Source: Cucumis sativus (Eukaryota > Streptophyta > Magnoliopsida > Cucurbitales > Cucurbitaceae). Taken from it: 64,000 nucleotides of DNA. The translations under genes and the position numbers were made by a program. Below the pieces are notes generated by a model that saw only the letters and a program-made list of their open reading frames with translations, was not told the DNA's origin and did not search any database. Below, in pieces: positions 36,601 to 47,402 of this stretch. Position 1 is the stretch's first letter; each line of letters opens with the position of its first letter. Location: positions 29,081,498 through 29,145,497 of the forward strand of contig NC_026660.2 in the NCBI RefSeq assembly GCF_000004075.3. The letters run 5' to 3'.

Positions 36601-39600
36601 GTCAGTGGCTCTTCCACTTATATGGGAATTGGAAGCCTGAGACAGAAGGCAAAAGACATAGACATCTTAAAAGTTGCATTACAGGTTAGTTCTGTTTAGT
36701 TCTGTTTCTGTAAATTGTAACATGTGCAGAAACAACGCCCTTGAATGTAAATGAAAATTTGTTACTAGAGCTTTAAACAATTTTTCTCTCAAACTTGTTT
36801 CGTCCATTTACTGTTGATTTTCTTATTGTTTTCTTAAATAATTAAATAAATTGTTTACAATGTTGAATAGTATGGAAATATGTTGGCAATCCGAGCCAGG
36901 TTTAATCAGAAGGAAAAAAAAAACTGAAGCTTAATAATGAAATTATTTGGGACTCCCTATTTTGTGATTTCATCCATTAATGAAGTTATTTGGCTGAGAA
37001 AAAGAAAAACTCAACACTTTGTCCGTTACTTACGAAACAGTATTTAGGCTAGGCTATCAGATGCTTGCAAGTTTTAATTCTGTTATTTGTTTTTTTTCTT
37101 CTAATATTTCAAATATGGAAGCGAAGGTTTAAACCCACAACCTTAATGCTCATTTTATATGTATTCTTCTGCACTTTTCAGAAGAACAGAACTACTTTTA
37201 ACAGTCACTGACAAGGGTGCTGCTTATTTATTCTTTTTTTTTCAATCATTGTTATTGCATTTTTCTGCAGCTTCTATGTCTTGACTTTTCAACAGACGCA
37301 AATTTCATAGTTAATTATTCTTTGTCATCCTGACTGTATCTGTTTTTGTTGAATACATTCTTGTTTGCATTTTGACTTTTGGGATGGTATGCTTCTTGTA
37401 AAACTTTAACTTAGTTCTGTATCGTTCTCTTGTGTTTCTTTATATGACGGCGATGTTGATAAGACTCAGGTTATCGAGCTTTGCAGGATCTTTCTCAGCC
37501 AAAGTCAGAAACTAGTCCGCCTGATGGTGCTTTGGATGTTCCTCTTTTAAGGCATCAGGTTTGGTATTCTTTTTATAACAACCTTTTCATCTCTATTTGC
37601 ATTTCTAAAAATAATGTTTTCTTAACTTTCATGGATGTTTGGACAGAGAATTGCTTTGTCATGGATGGTTCAGAAGGAGACATCTAGTGTACCTTGCGCA
37701 GGGGGGATTCTTGCAGACGATCAGGTTTCAATTAAGAATTTGTTCAATATCTAAAGATAATATGGATTTTATTTGTTCTTCTGTATTGACATGGTGGATC
37801 ACCTGCAGGGACTGGGGAAAACAATATCGACAATTGCTTTAATACTAAAGGAAAGGGCTCCTATTAGAGCTTGCCCTACTGTTAAACATGAAGAGTTGGA
37901 GACTTTAAATTTGGATGAAGATGACGATATACATCCTGAGCATGATGGACCCAAACAAGAGTTTTCTCATCAAGTTTCACCAAGCAAAGATTTAACTTTA
38001 AGCAAGAACACTTCAGTACAAGCTAAAGGCAGGCCAGCAGCCGGAACTCTTGTTGTTTGCCCAACAAGTGTATTGAGGCAATGGGCTGATGAATTACATA
38101 ATAAGGTTTCCAGTAAAGCTAATTTGTCAGTGCTTGTATACCATGGAAGTAGTCGAACTAAGGACCCCTGCGAGCTGGCCAAATATGATGTTGTTTTAAC
38201 AACGTACTCAATTGTGAGCATGGAAGTACCAAAGCAGTCTGTGGTTGATGAAGAAGATGATGAGAAACACAATACAGAGGAACAAGCTATTCTACCCTCA
38301 CATTTGTCTTCAAGCAAGAAAAGAAAAAACTTCTCTGGTTCTGATAAGAAACATTCAAAGAACAAGAAGGGAGTGGACAATGAAGTTTTTGAATCAGTTG
38401 CCCGCCCTCTTGCTAAAGTGAGGTGGTTCCGGGTTGTATTGGATGAAGCCCAGAGTATCAAGAATCACAAGACACAGGTAGCTAGGGCCTGTTGGGGTCT
38501 GCGGGCAAAACGTAGGTGGTGCTTGTCAGGAACTCCTATTCAAAATGCCATTGATGATCTTTATAGCTATTTTAGGTTTCTCAAATACGACCCCTATGCT
38601 GCATATAAGTCGTTCTGTTCAGCAATCAAGTTTCCAATCAACAAGAATCCAGCCAAAGGATACAAAAAACTTCAAGCCATTTTGAGGACAATAATGTTAC
38701 GTCGCACAAAAGGTGAGATCATTTTGTGCATCGGTTTCATGGTTTCAAGGATTTGGAATTGTTACCTGTCTTTGTTTTTCTTTAAAATTTGAAACACTGT
38801 CATTTCCCCCTCATTGACCGTCTATTTTGACTGAAGAATTGGATTTATATATTCTCTGCAGGGTGAGGTGGTCTGTCCCTTGTCTATTGTCTGATTTACA
38901 TTATCTTTCCATTTATTTTATAGATTGTAATACAGTCTTCCTGTTTTTTGGTGCCTTGCTGATGTTTTGAGAAATCTCTCCGATTTACCATGTACAAGAA
39001 GTTTTCTTTTTATTATTTTAAAATGGGAAATAACATGATCACCTGCTTGAAATCTTGCTGATGATGAGCCAGAAATCCTCGTTGTCTTTATGTGTTTGCC
39101 TTGGCGTGATCTGAGGAATTGGAATTTATAGATATCATATCTGCCAGCTCTATTTAAGGCCTAAAACTTACTATCATGCCAGGATAATTTCTTTTATGAC
39201 AACAATATGCCTTTTTTGTTAAACTTTATTAGATATTGTATTATCATTTTAATAATTTAAAAAATGTGTTTCCTGAGTTTTCTTCGTTATAAATTCCTTA
39301 TGACTTATTTTATATAACTTGACTTGATTCTAGTTACCTACTTTAGTAAAATGTACGTTCAAATGATTTTGTAGGGCAATTTTGTTAGTTTTTTAGTTGT
39401 GCCATCTGGTGGGTTTGATTGGACACCGTATTTTATTTTTCTTTACCGTTGGACACATTTGTTGGTGTTATATGAACTTACCAATCTGACTTGAATCATT
39501 CTATGGCACTTCTCGTGTAGCCACACTTCTTGATGGGCAACCCATTGTTACATTGCCGCCTAAACATGTGGAACTGAAAAAGGTGGATTTTACTGAGGAA

Positions 39601-42354
39601 GAACGTGATTTCTACTCTAAATTGGAGGCTGATTCAAGGGCCCAGTACGAAGTACGTTTTCTGAAAAGGAAATTGTGTAGTTTGTTTTGTATGCCTATTG
39701 CCTAGTTTACATGAAACTTCTGTTACGGTATCTAATTTCCTTCTTCTTTCAATTATTACTTACCAAAAATCCTGCCTCAGGAATATGCCGCAGCTGGAAC
39801 TGTTAAACAAAATTATGTGAACATCTTACTGATGCTTTTGCGCCTTCGACAAGCCTGTGATCATCCTCTTCTTGTTAAGCCTTATGACTCTAAATCTTTA
39901 TGGAGATCTTCTGCTGATGTGGCCAAGAAGCTTCCTCGGGATAAACAAATTTTCTTGTTGAATTGTTTGGAAGCATCATTGGCTATTTGTGGCATCTGTA
40001 ATGTATATCTTCTACCCATTTCTTCTTTTTTATGTGGAATTTTTTTTGTTAATGATAATAGTATGGTGTAGCGCATGTAGAATGAAGTATAGCATTTAGT
40101 TCAAACTATCTATCTACTTATAAGTTATCATGAATAAAATACATGGATAGCTTTGTTGCTTTTTTGCTCAAATAATAATTACAAAGCATGAAATTTTGAT
40201 GAAAAGTGCCCCCCATTACCAACACACACACAAATAAAAAACCAAATAATAATAATAGAGTTCCATTGGTCATGCTAAGGTGCTAAGGTTTAAGGAAAAA
40301 CACAGCCAGCACTTCCGTGTTGTATTTAATTTTTCTCCTTCTAAAATGAAATTTTAATTGTTGAACATTCATTGAGGTATTTCGGTACCTTTGACGCTAC
40401 ATGTGGGTTTCTCCCATAAAAGACCATTGCGTGGCCTTTGCATAACGGTTTCTAATGGTGTTAAGAGATGTATGACGGGCTTATATTATAACACTTCGCA
40501 AGAACGAGCTTTTTGGCTTCCTTTTGTGACTTCATCATTTCTGATGCTTGAGCAGTTCCCTATTTTTACATCTAGTCACTTTAATCAACAGTTTTGGTTC
40601 TGGGTAAAAAAAGTACAAAGACTTTTTTGGCTTTTCGCCTCTAACTATGTTGATGTATATTTGAAACTGTTTAGGAAGGTGAACTATAAATGAGAGCAAT
40701 ATCTTTTCTTTATTCCCATTTGTTACATGCACCTCTTGGATATAAATACTTCACCTTTGATCAATTCTATCTCAATGTTCTTTTTGTCATTTCATCAGTC
40801 TTTCCTTTATCTGGTTAGACATTAGCAGTTTTACTCAAATTTCTTTGATTATTTCTGTAGGATCCACCTGAAGATGGGGTGGTATCAGAATGCGGTCACG
40901 TTTTCTGCAAGCAATGCATTTTGGAGCACCTCTCAAGCGATGACTGCCAGTGCCCTACTGGAGGATGCAAAGTTCATCTTAATGCATCTTTATTGTTTTC
41001 CAAGTCCTCGTTATGCAATTCTAACTCCGATCAGCTTGGTGAGGATAATTCTGTGGTTAGCTCATGTTCCACCGTTGGTGACTCAATGGAACTCTCTTCA
41101 TCGGTTATGTATGAATCGTCTAAAATTAAAGCTGCTCTTGAGGTTCTGATGTCATTGGCTAAACCAAAGGAATACTCAAGAAACACCTCTCCCGAACTTG
41201 CTGTTGTTGGAGCCAGTGAGAAATCAATGGATGCTTCATCCACAGAACTGCGTCTGGAAAGTTCCGAGTGTCAAGATTCTACAAACAAAAGCTCTTGCGA
41301 ATTGGTTAAAAGAGGTGGAGAAAAAGCCATAGTCTTTTCTCAATGGACAGGAATGTTAGATTTGCTTGAAGCATGTCTAAAGAACTCGTCCATTCAGTAC
41401 AGAAGACTTGATGGTACCATGTCAGTACTTGCTAGAGATAAAGCCGTAAAGGATTTTAACAATCTTCCGGAGGTTTGTCAAAGTGTATTTTTCATGTTTT
41501 TTTATAAAAAATATTATTATTATTATTATTTTAATTAATAATCTCACTTCTGTAGTGTATGCTACATAATCTTTTCCCCCTTTTAATTTAGTGTTAGGAA
41601 TACTGTGTGTTATTTTTACTTTCCTGCTTGCTTACATGATGTTAAATATGATTCTATAATTTTCCTTTTTGACAGGTGTCAGTTATGATCATGTCTTTGA
41701 AAGCTGCTAGCCTTGGTCTAAACATGATTGTTGCCTGCCACGTTCTTCTATTGGACCTCTGGTGGAATCCTACAACTGAAGATCAAGCAATTGATAGAGC
41801 ACATCGAATTGGACAAACCCGTCCTGTCACAGTGTTGAGATTAACTGTAAGAGACACAGTTGAGGACCGTATTTTAGCCCTTCAGGTACCGATCATATGT
41901 TTCATTTTCAGTTTTTATTCACAAGCTCTTGTTTTTTCTATATATTAGTACACAGATCAAAATCCAGTTTTTGCCTTATCAAAGGTTGGGACCTAGGAAA
42001 GATGAACAGTTTGATTGGGTAACTTGTTTGTTTCTGATACTTTTTTGGACCTGTTATCAGATATGCCAGTCACTTTCGTACACATTGTGTACTTAACAGA
42101 CACGTGCTAGTACAAGATTTTAAGTTGTGTTGCACATGCTGTTACGCACTAGTGTTAATAAGCCAGGGGCATTGTTGTGTTGCCTGATTTCCTGCTCTGC
42201 CATTTCTGTTGGTAAATTGATTGTTTATATATTCTATTCTTCTTTGCAGCAAAAGAAAAGAGAGATGGTTTCATCTGCATTTGGAGAAGATGAAGCAGGT
42301 GGTCGACAAACTCGTCTCACAGTAGAAGACCTGAACTACCTTTTTATGATGTGA
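33633..42354 (+). CDS. CHR28: SNF2-family helicase-like protein with inserted RING finger (CHR28/FRG group)
   Basis: A nuclear Rad5/HLTF-like SNF2 ATPase with an internal RING finger, about 1,234 residues. Coding exons are 33633-33752, 34573-34663, 35525-36684, 37487-37558, 37647-37724, 37809-38712, 39521-39651, 39781-40002, 40861-41472, 41676-41885 and 42250-42354, all in frame. The N-terminal third is acidic and Ser-rich, with a SUMO-interaction-like DPDICIIED near residue 400. Then come the Walker A motif (DDQGLGKT), a lysine-rich insert, the DEAQ box near 720, RRTK, a C3HC4 RING (CGICNDPPEDG ... CGHVFCKQC) near 922-965, and the helicase C-domain with AIVFSQW and RAHRIGQ. Arabidopsis FRG1/FRG2 (CHR27/CHR28) of this type act in RNA-directed DNA methylation, and related Rad5/Uls1 proteins are SUMO-linked ubiquitin ligases. 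I chose ATGGCG at 33633 for its better context; in-frame ATGs at 33621 and 33477 would add 4 or 52 residues. Confidence 0.95.
35145..35290. repeat. Imperfect 77-bp duplication inside an intron
   Basis: cttgtctagtgttaaataat with the following 'atgtttcaaaatagtacta' (from 35145) recurs 77 bp later with several substitutions. It lies in the second coding intron of the CHR28-like gene, and no coding effect is expected. Confidence 0.75.
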
Positions 42355-44841
42355 TGATAGTAGATATAACTACAATTATTCTTTGGAATTGGCTGATTTA
42401 GTCTAACATCATATGCACATATCATATCAAAGTTTTAGGTGGTGAAGGCTGGCTTCATTGGCTCTAATTTTAGAAAGCAAGTTGTCCCAACCATATTTAG
42501 GTTAGATGGCCAACCTTGTGTCACTTTGACCAGCAGATTTGACGACACAGCTCCTTTTACCAGAAGAAGATTTGTGAATAGCAACTATAGAAAATCTTTG
42601 AATCCATTTTTGCCCACTCATTCTTTTCCTCACTCACAATTTGATGATCCCTTTTGTGACTTCAGTTTTACATCCCATTCCCTTAGTATATTCCACAGGT
42701 TGTAAAGATCAGAAATTTATAGAAAGGATAGAAATTTCAATCTGTTAAAAGACTCTTTTCTTTTCCAAGTGTAAAAATATAGATAGTATTATTTGCTTAT
42801 CCCCAGCTCTATGGTGTTTGTTTTTCTTTTTTTTTTCCCCCTTACATAGATTATCATATTTTTTGTAGTAATATTAATTTTATTGTTCCATTTGTTGAGG
42901 GAATTGTAACTCCTTTGTGTTTTTGGAGATAATTTTATTAGTTTGAATTATGCTTTGTAAAATTTTCACACTAAATGTATCTGAACGGTTTCGAAGAAAT
43001 TAAATAGATAATTTGAATCAGACAGTTGGAACATAATACTTGGTGAGGCATAGTTTTGTTTGTTTCTTGAAAGTTTGTGTTTAATTTACGTATTCATGTG
43101 AAAGGAAAGCGAAGATCAAGCAATTTAAATGTGGAAAAGTTGTTTGATGACAATAATTTAGATTTAAAACCTGGATTTAATCTTACCATCCAAAGCAAAC
43201 TGATAAAATGATGAAATAAGAAGTAAAATTGAGTCCTGAAATAGCGTTGGAATTACTCGATGCTATTGTTGGAAGATATTTGTCAAATTGAATTTGTAGA
43301 CCACTACTCTAAACAACAACGATAAATAGCAATACATACATGGATTATGCTAATTAACCATATTTATTATTCTAAACTAAACAACAGGTGAAGTTAATGG
43401 TTTCGGGTTTTCCAATTCTCAAAACTTGGGGGAATGTTGTTAAATTATTGCATAATATTGGATTACTTTGCTATCAATGTTAGTAATTATGTTAATGGAT
43501 TCCTTCTTTTTCCTCTTAGCTTTCTGTAATTAATTTTTCTCTTCTAATTAGACTCTTAATAAATATTTATAGGACGATCCATAATCTATTTTGGACCTTC
43601 CTTCGACAATTATATTTTAATAAATTATATGTATATAATCATTTTTTATATAATTAAATTATATTTGCTATATTTGTATATAAAGATTTGGGAAAGTTTA
43701 CAATTATATGGATGTTGGCGTTAACGACGGGCAACGTAGTACCGAGGCTATATATGTTTGAGCTTTCTTCGTGATAAATGATAACATAATACTAAGACTA
43801 GCTTGTATGTATATTTATTCTCACAAAACAAAAAAAAAATTATCTCACTTAGCTCAATTAGCATTCAAAAAACTTATGGTCGAATCTCCTCGATTTATAA
43901 TATCTAATTTCCAAAATAGTTAGTAAGATATTAAATATGAATTTGAACCCATTCCTTAAAAAATATATAATTAATTTCATAGTCCTTATTGACCACTAGA
44001 CTAATCACTTATATAGTAGTTTCCTCTTTTTCCTTCCATATGCCCAACATTTGTCTATTCCAAAGAATATTTTCAACATAAAGAAAGTGCTATTTATATG
44101 TGTTGAAAAAAATATAACATGAAAGAAATAATAAAAAAAGGTTATAAGTGAAAAGGGATAGGTAGTGTAGCTGCTGACTAGATATTTCCTATTTTTGCAT
44201 CACCTAAGATTATCTAATCTTTCATTTTATCAACCTACCTTTTCTTAATTGCCTTCATTTCCAATATTAATTCATGATTTACCCACAACTCCAATAGTTT
44301 TAGAACAATTTCCACATTTGTTTTTTATTTAACAAACATATAACAATTCATTGTTGTTATGGAAATTCTAGCTGATGGACAAAATATAAATATATATTAC
44401 ACACACACATACCTGAGGAAACCGAAAGGTTACAATATGATCGGCCATGGATTCTGTGGAAGTGATATGAAAGAAATCCAAGCAATGGAAATTCATAAAT
44501 ATATAATTCTAATGATAATAATTAGACAAGAAAATCAATAAATTTAATTTTATATATCCACAAAGAGAATCTTCCATCACATTCTGTCACCAAAAAGCCC
44601 TACTGGTTCAGACCCCATTCCCCTTTCCCCTATGCCTTCCATTTCTGTTCACTTCAATCTTCCATTTCATTTCAACATTATGCAACAATCCTTCATTTCC
44701 TAATTGTCAATTTTTGGTACAATTTTGCTCATGAAATGGATTTAACTCGAATTCATATATAATATAACAAGAACAAAAGGAAAGAAAGAAAAAGAAAAAC
44801 TATGTAGTATATATACTGTTGGGCGGAATGTGATTCGGTTT
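42355..44841. other. Spacer between CHR28-like and Dof genes
   Basis: The first 400-500 bases are the 3' untranslated region of the CHR28-like gene, including an 88-codon open frame at 42439-42705 of unknown significance. The remainder is AT-rich, with a tRNA-like patch near 43850, and ends in the 3' untranslated region of the Dof gene. Confidence 0.6.
43850..43889 (+). repeat. Possible tRNA-derived SINE remnant (A-box and B-box-like)
   Basis: tagctcaattag at 43850 resembles a pol III A box and ggtcgaatctcc at 43878 resembles a B box. The 28-bp spacing is shorter than in a tRNA, no cloverleaf folds, and no element borders are visible, so this is a weak call. Confidence 0.25.
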
Positions 44842-45624
44842 TCAAGGTTTGATGTCATGTTCATCGTCCCATGGGATGTTTAGATCAGTTGCGGTGAAGG
44901 TGTTGATGTCGTCCCAGGTCCAGTAACTGTTCGACATGTCGCCGATGCCGCAGCCGGTGGAAGGAAGCTGCCATGGATGATGAGTGGGTTGCTCTGTTTC
45001 TGTGGGTTTCAATTCTTTATCCGAATAATTGTTAAATTTTGGGGAAATTGGAGAATGCGTTGAGGTGGTTGTTGAAACTGCCGAGAAATCGGGGTTTTGA
45101 GAATTTAGAATACCGTAATTTGTGGTGAAATTTTCGCATTCCGCCCAATTGCTTGACGACGGTGGGGAAAAAATTAGCCCCTGATACAGAGGAAGGTTTT
45201 GAAAATGATGAACGTCCATTTGGGGATTGATCAAGTCGGCGGCAGTGGTGGCAGCAGTGGATGAGGAAGATTTTTTGGAGTTGGTGGTTGGTTTCTTTTT
45301 GAGACGCTTGTTTTTACGGCCGCCACCAACAGGGACGTTTCGAAGAGTTCCACCTTTGGTCCAGTGGCGTTTACAAGCTCTGCAAAAATGGCGAGGTTGA
45401 GATTTGTTGTAATTGTTGTAGTAACAGAACTTCGTGTTGGTTGAATCACATCTGGGGCACTTCAATTGCTCTATCTGTGGCTGAATTTGAATCTGATTCT
45501 GATGTTGTGATCGTTTCACGCCAGAGCTTGGAGCCAATTTTGGAAGCTCCAGTTTCTGTGCTTGCATTAGCGCTTTGCTCCAATCAAATCCATCAATTGA
45601 AACCTGTTTTGAACTCAAACCCAT
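44842..45624 (-). CDS. Dof-type zinc-finger transcription factor
   Basis: A single-exon nuclear DNA-binding protein of 260 residues. The Dof domain spans about residues 54-105: ligands C56, C59, C81 and C84 give the required C-x2-C-x21-C-x2-C, followed by the conserved [15 protein letters not shown]. Dof proteins bind AAAG cores. One family position differs: RHWTKGG where RYWTxGG is usual. A short basic, Lys-rich stretch after the domain (KNKRLKKKP) can act as nuclear localisation signal. The Asn/Gln/Ser/Thr-rich remainder ends in a Trp- and acid-rich segment ([11 protein letters not shown], then [11 protein letters not shown]), a typical activation region. Among Dof clades I cannot place it with certainty. 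A CACGTG box lies about 400 bp upstream. Confidence 0.95.
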   Translation of the reverse strand: MGLSSKQVSIDGFDWSKALMQAQKLELPKLAPSSGVKRSQHQNQIQIQPQIEQLKCPRCDSTNTKFCYYNNYNKSQPRHFCRACKRHWTKGGTLRNVPVGGGRKNKRLKKKPTTNSKKSSSSTAATTAADLINPQMDVHHFQNLPLYQGLIFSPPSSSNWAECENFTTNYGILNSQNPDFSAVSTTTSTHSPISPKFNNYSDKELKPTETEQPTHHPWQLPSTGCGIGDMSNSYWTWDDINTFTATDLNIPWDDEHDIKP

Positions 45625-46027
45625 CTCTTAAAATCACTCAAAGATCAAAACCCAGAAGGGAATTCACAGAGAAAAGGAGAAAAGAAATCTCAACAAATCA
45701 GATGTTATAAACGAGCTGAAAAACAGAGAAACAGAGAGCTTTGAGGTTATAACTAACAATGGAGGAAGAAGAAGAAGGAAATGAGAAGGAAGGTGAAAGG
45801 CTGTGTATAATGGAGAATAATTTTGAACGGAAAAACAAGAGAAAATGGTTTGACTGAGGATTCAAAGAGAGTGTAAATAAAAGTGGGGGAAATTTTCCAT
45901 TGGCATGGCGGAATTTGGGTGCAATGCAACTGTGTTCTTGAGGCAACCTTTTTATTTATTGCTTTTTATTTAATTTATTTATTTATAGAGAGAGAAACTT
46001 CAAGACTAAGGTGAAAGTGGGAGAAGA

Positions 46028-46033
46028 CACGTG
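46028..46033 (-). promoter_or_regulatory. G-box upstream of the Dof gene
   Basis: agacacgtggatc contains a CACGTG core with the ACACGTGG flank of an ABRE, about 404 bp upstream of the Dof ATG. It suggests bZIP or bHLH input, possibly abscisic acid or light. Confidence 0.4.
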
Positions 46034-46333
46034 GATCAATCTAGACCGTTTATAGTGCGTTTGCAATTTTTGGTTCTGTGTTAAAATAAAAGAACCAAAG
46101 AAAGGTTTGATAGCCATAGCCATGCATGGCAAATGCCAAATGCCAAATGCCAATCACATATATTAAATTATGTAACGATCATTTTATTTGGTTCAATTTA
46201 CAAATTTTGTCTATGAATTAAAGTAACCATTGTGCCTCAATCTCCACCATACCAATATGTCTCTTTCGGAATGGTTCCCTCATCGAGAAATATGAACATT
46301 GATGTTAGGTTGGATGCATTTTTTCATAAATAA

Positions 46334-46492
46334 GGTGAGAATTTGAACGAGAAGTTCTACGTCGGATTGATTTATAATGCAACCCAAGTTGTCAAACTTA
46401 TGTCCATCTACGATGGCATGGATGACATTCACTTTATCATAATGATGAACAAATCTAAGAGATTGTTCATGGACGATCTCCTACTTCATTGA
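46334..46492 (+). other. Coding-like open frame without start, possible pseudogene fragment
   Basis: A frame open for 52 codons after a stop at 46331-46333, reading GENLNEKFYVGLIYNATQVV onward and ending MDDLLLH. Its amino-acid mix is unlike the neighbouring low-complexity frames. I do not recognise it. It could be a remnant of a transposon or gene exon. Confidence 0.2.
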
Positions 46493-47221
46493 GAGATAAA
46501 TTCATTGCAGTTGTTAATTTAAAGTTTGTCTCATTTCCCCATATGAAGCAGTGTCATTGTTTTTAGCTCATTAACTAGCAAGAAGGACGTTAGAAAAGCA
46601 CAATTTCTCATCTTCTTTCTCCTTACACATATAATTTGTTTTTATCTTTTTGAAGTAATTCTATCGATGGATTGTGGTTTTTCCAATTGGACAGTTAAAA
46701 AAAATAGAACTCTTTATTTTATATTCAACCAAAATCTGAAAGAGTATATTTATACGTGTGTGTATATACATTTTAAAAAGAAATAAGAATTCAAGAATCA
46801 AATCTACAAAATCTGGACAAAATTTGTAATTTAATCTCACCATGAAATTAAGAGTTAAAATATCATACCTCTGCTTATGCACCATTGGGGATATTTTCTA
46901 ATCTCACCCTCTATTTTCCCTCTCGGAATTTTTATCTAAACTACAACAATAATAATTAAATAATTTTGGTATGTTATGAAAATTAAATAATGTTGATTCA
47001 CATTTAATTTGTTTATTTGATAATAAAGAATAATGTAAAATTAGATTTGAATGAAAAATGATAATAAAATGAAAAAAAGAAAAGAAAAGAAGAATTGAAT
47101 TTGGAGATGAAAAATGAGGGGATGGGTAAAATAGTGATAAAATGAATGAGATGAGGAAAAAGGGAATAGGGAAAAGAATAATTTCCAAAACCATGAAACG
47201 AAGTTAGGAACGTAGGTGTGG

Positions 47222-47402
47222 GGTCCCACAAATGGGATGTTGGCGTCACGTGCTCCTCCAATTTCAGGCCTTTGCTTCCTCTCCCATGGACCCATCCGCA
47301 TGTGATTACATGTTCCACGTTGGCTGTCTTTCAACTCTCATTATTCTGCACGTGTGGGCTCCTCCACCCGCACCGTGTCACTCTTAAACCAACTATATAT
47401 AA
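47222..47402 (+). promoter_or_regulatory. Promoter-like region with two G-boxes and a TATA box
   Basis: GGTCCCAC (TCP-like, 47222), CACGTG at 47247 and 47349, and TATATATAA at 47394-47402, followed by a CT/CA-rich stretch that would suit a transcription start. Local GC content is raised. No open frame of note follows within 800 bp. Confidence 0.4.

Noticed and set aside
37970-38461. 163-codon minus-strand frame
   Set aside because: Exact shadow of the SNF2 exon on the opposite strand.
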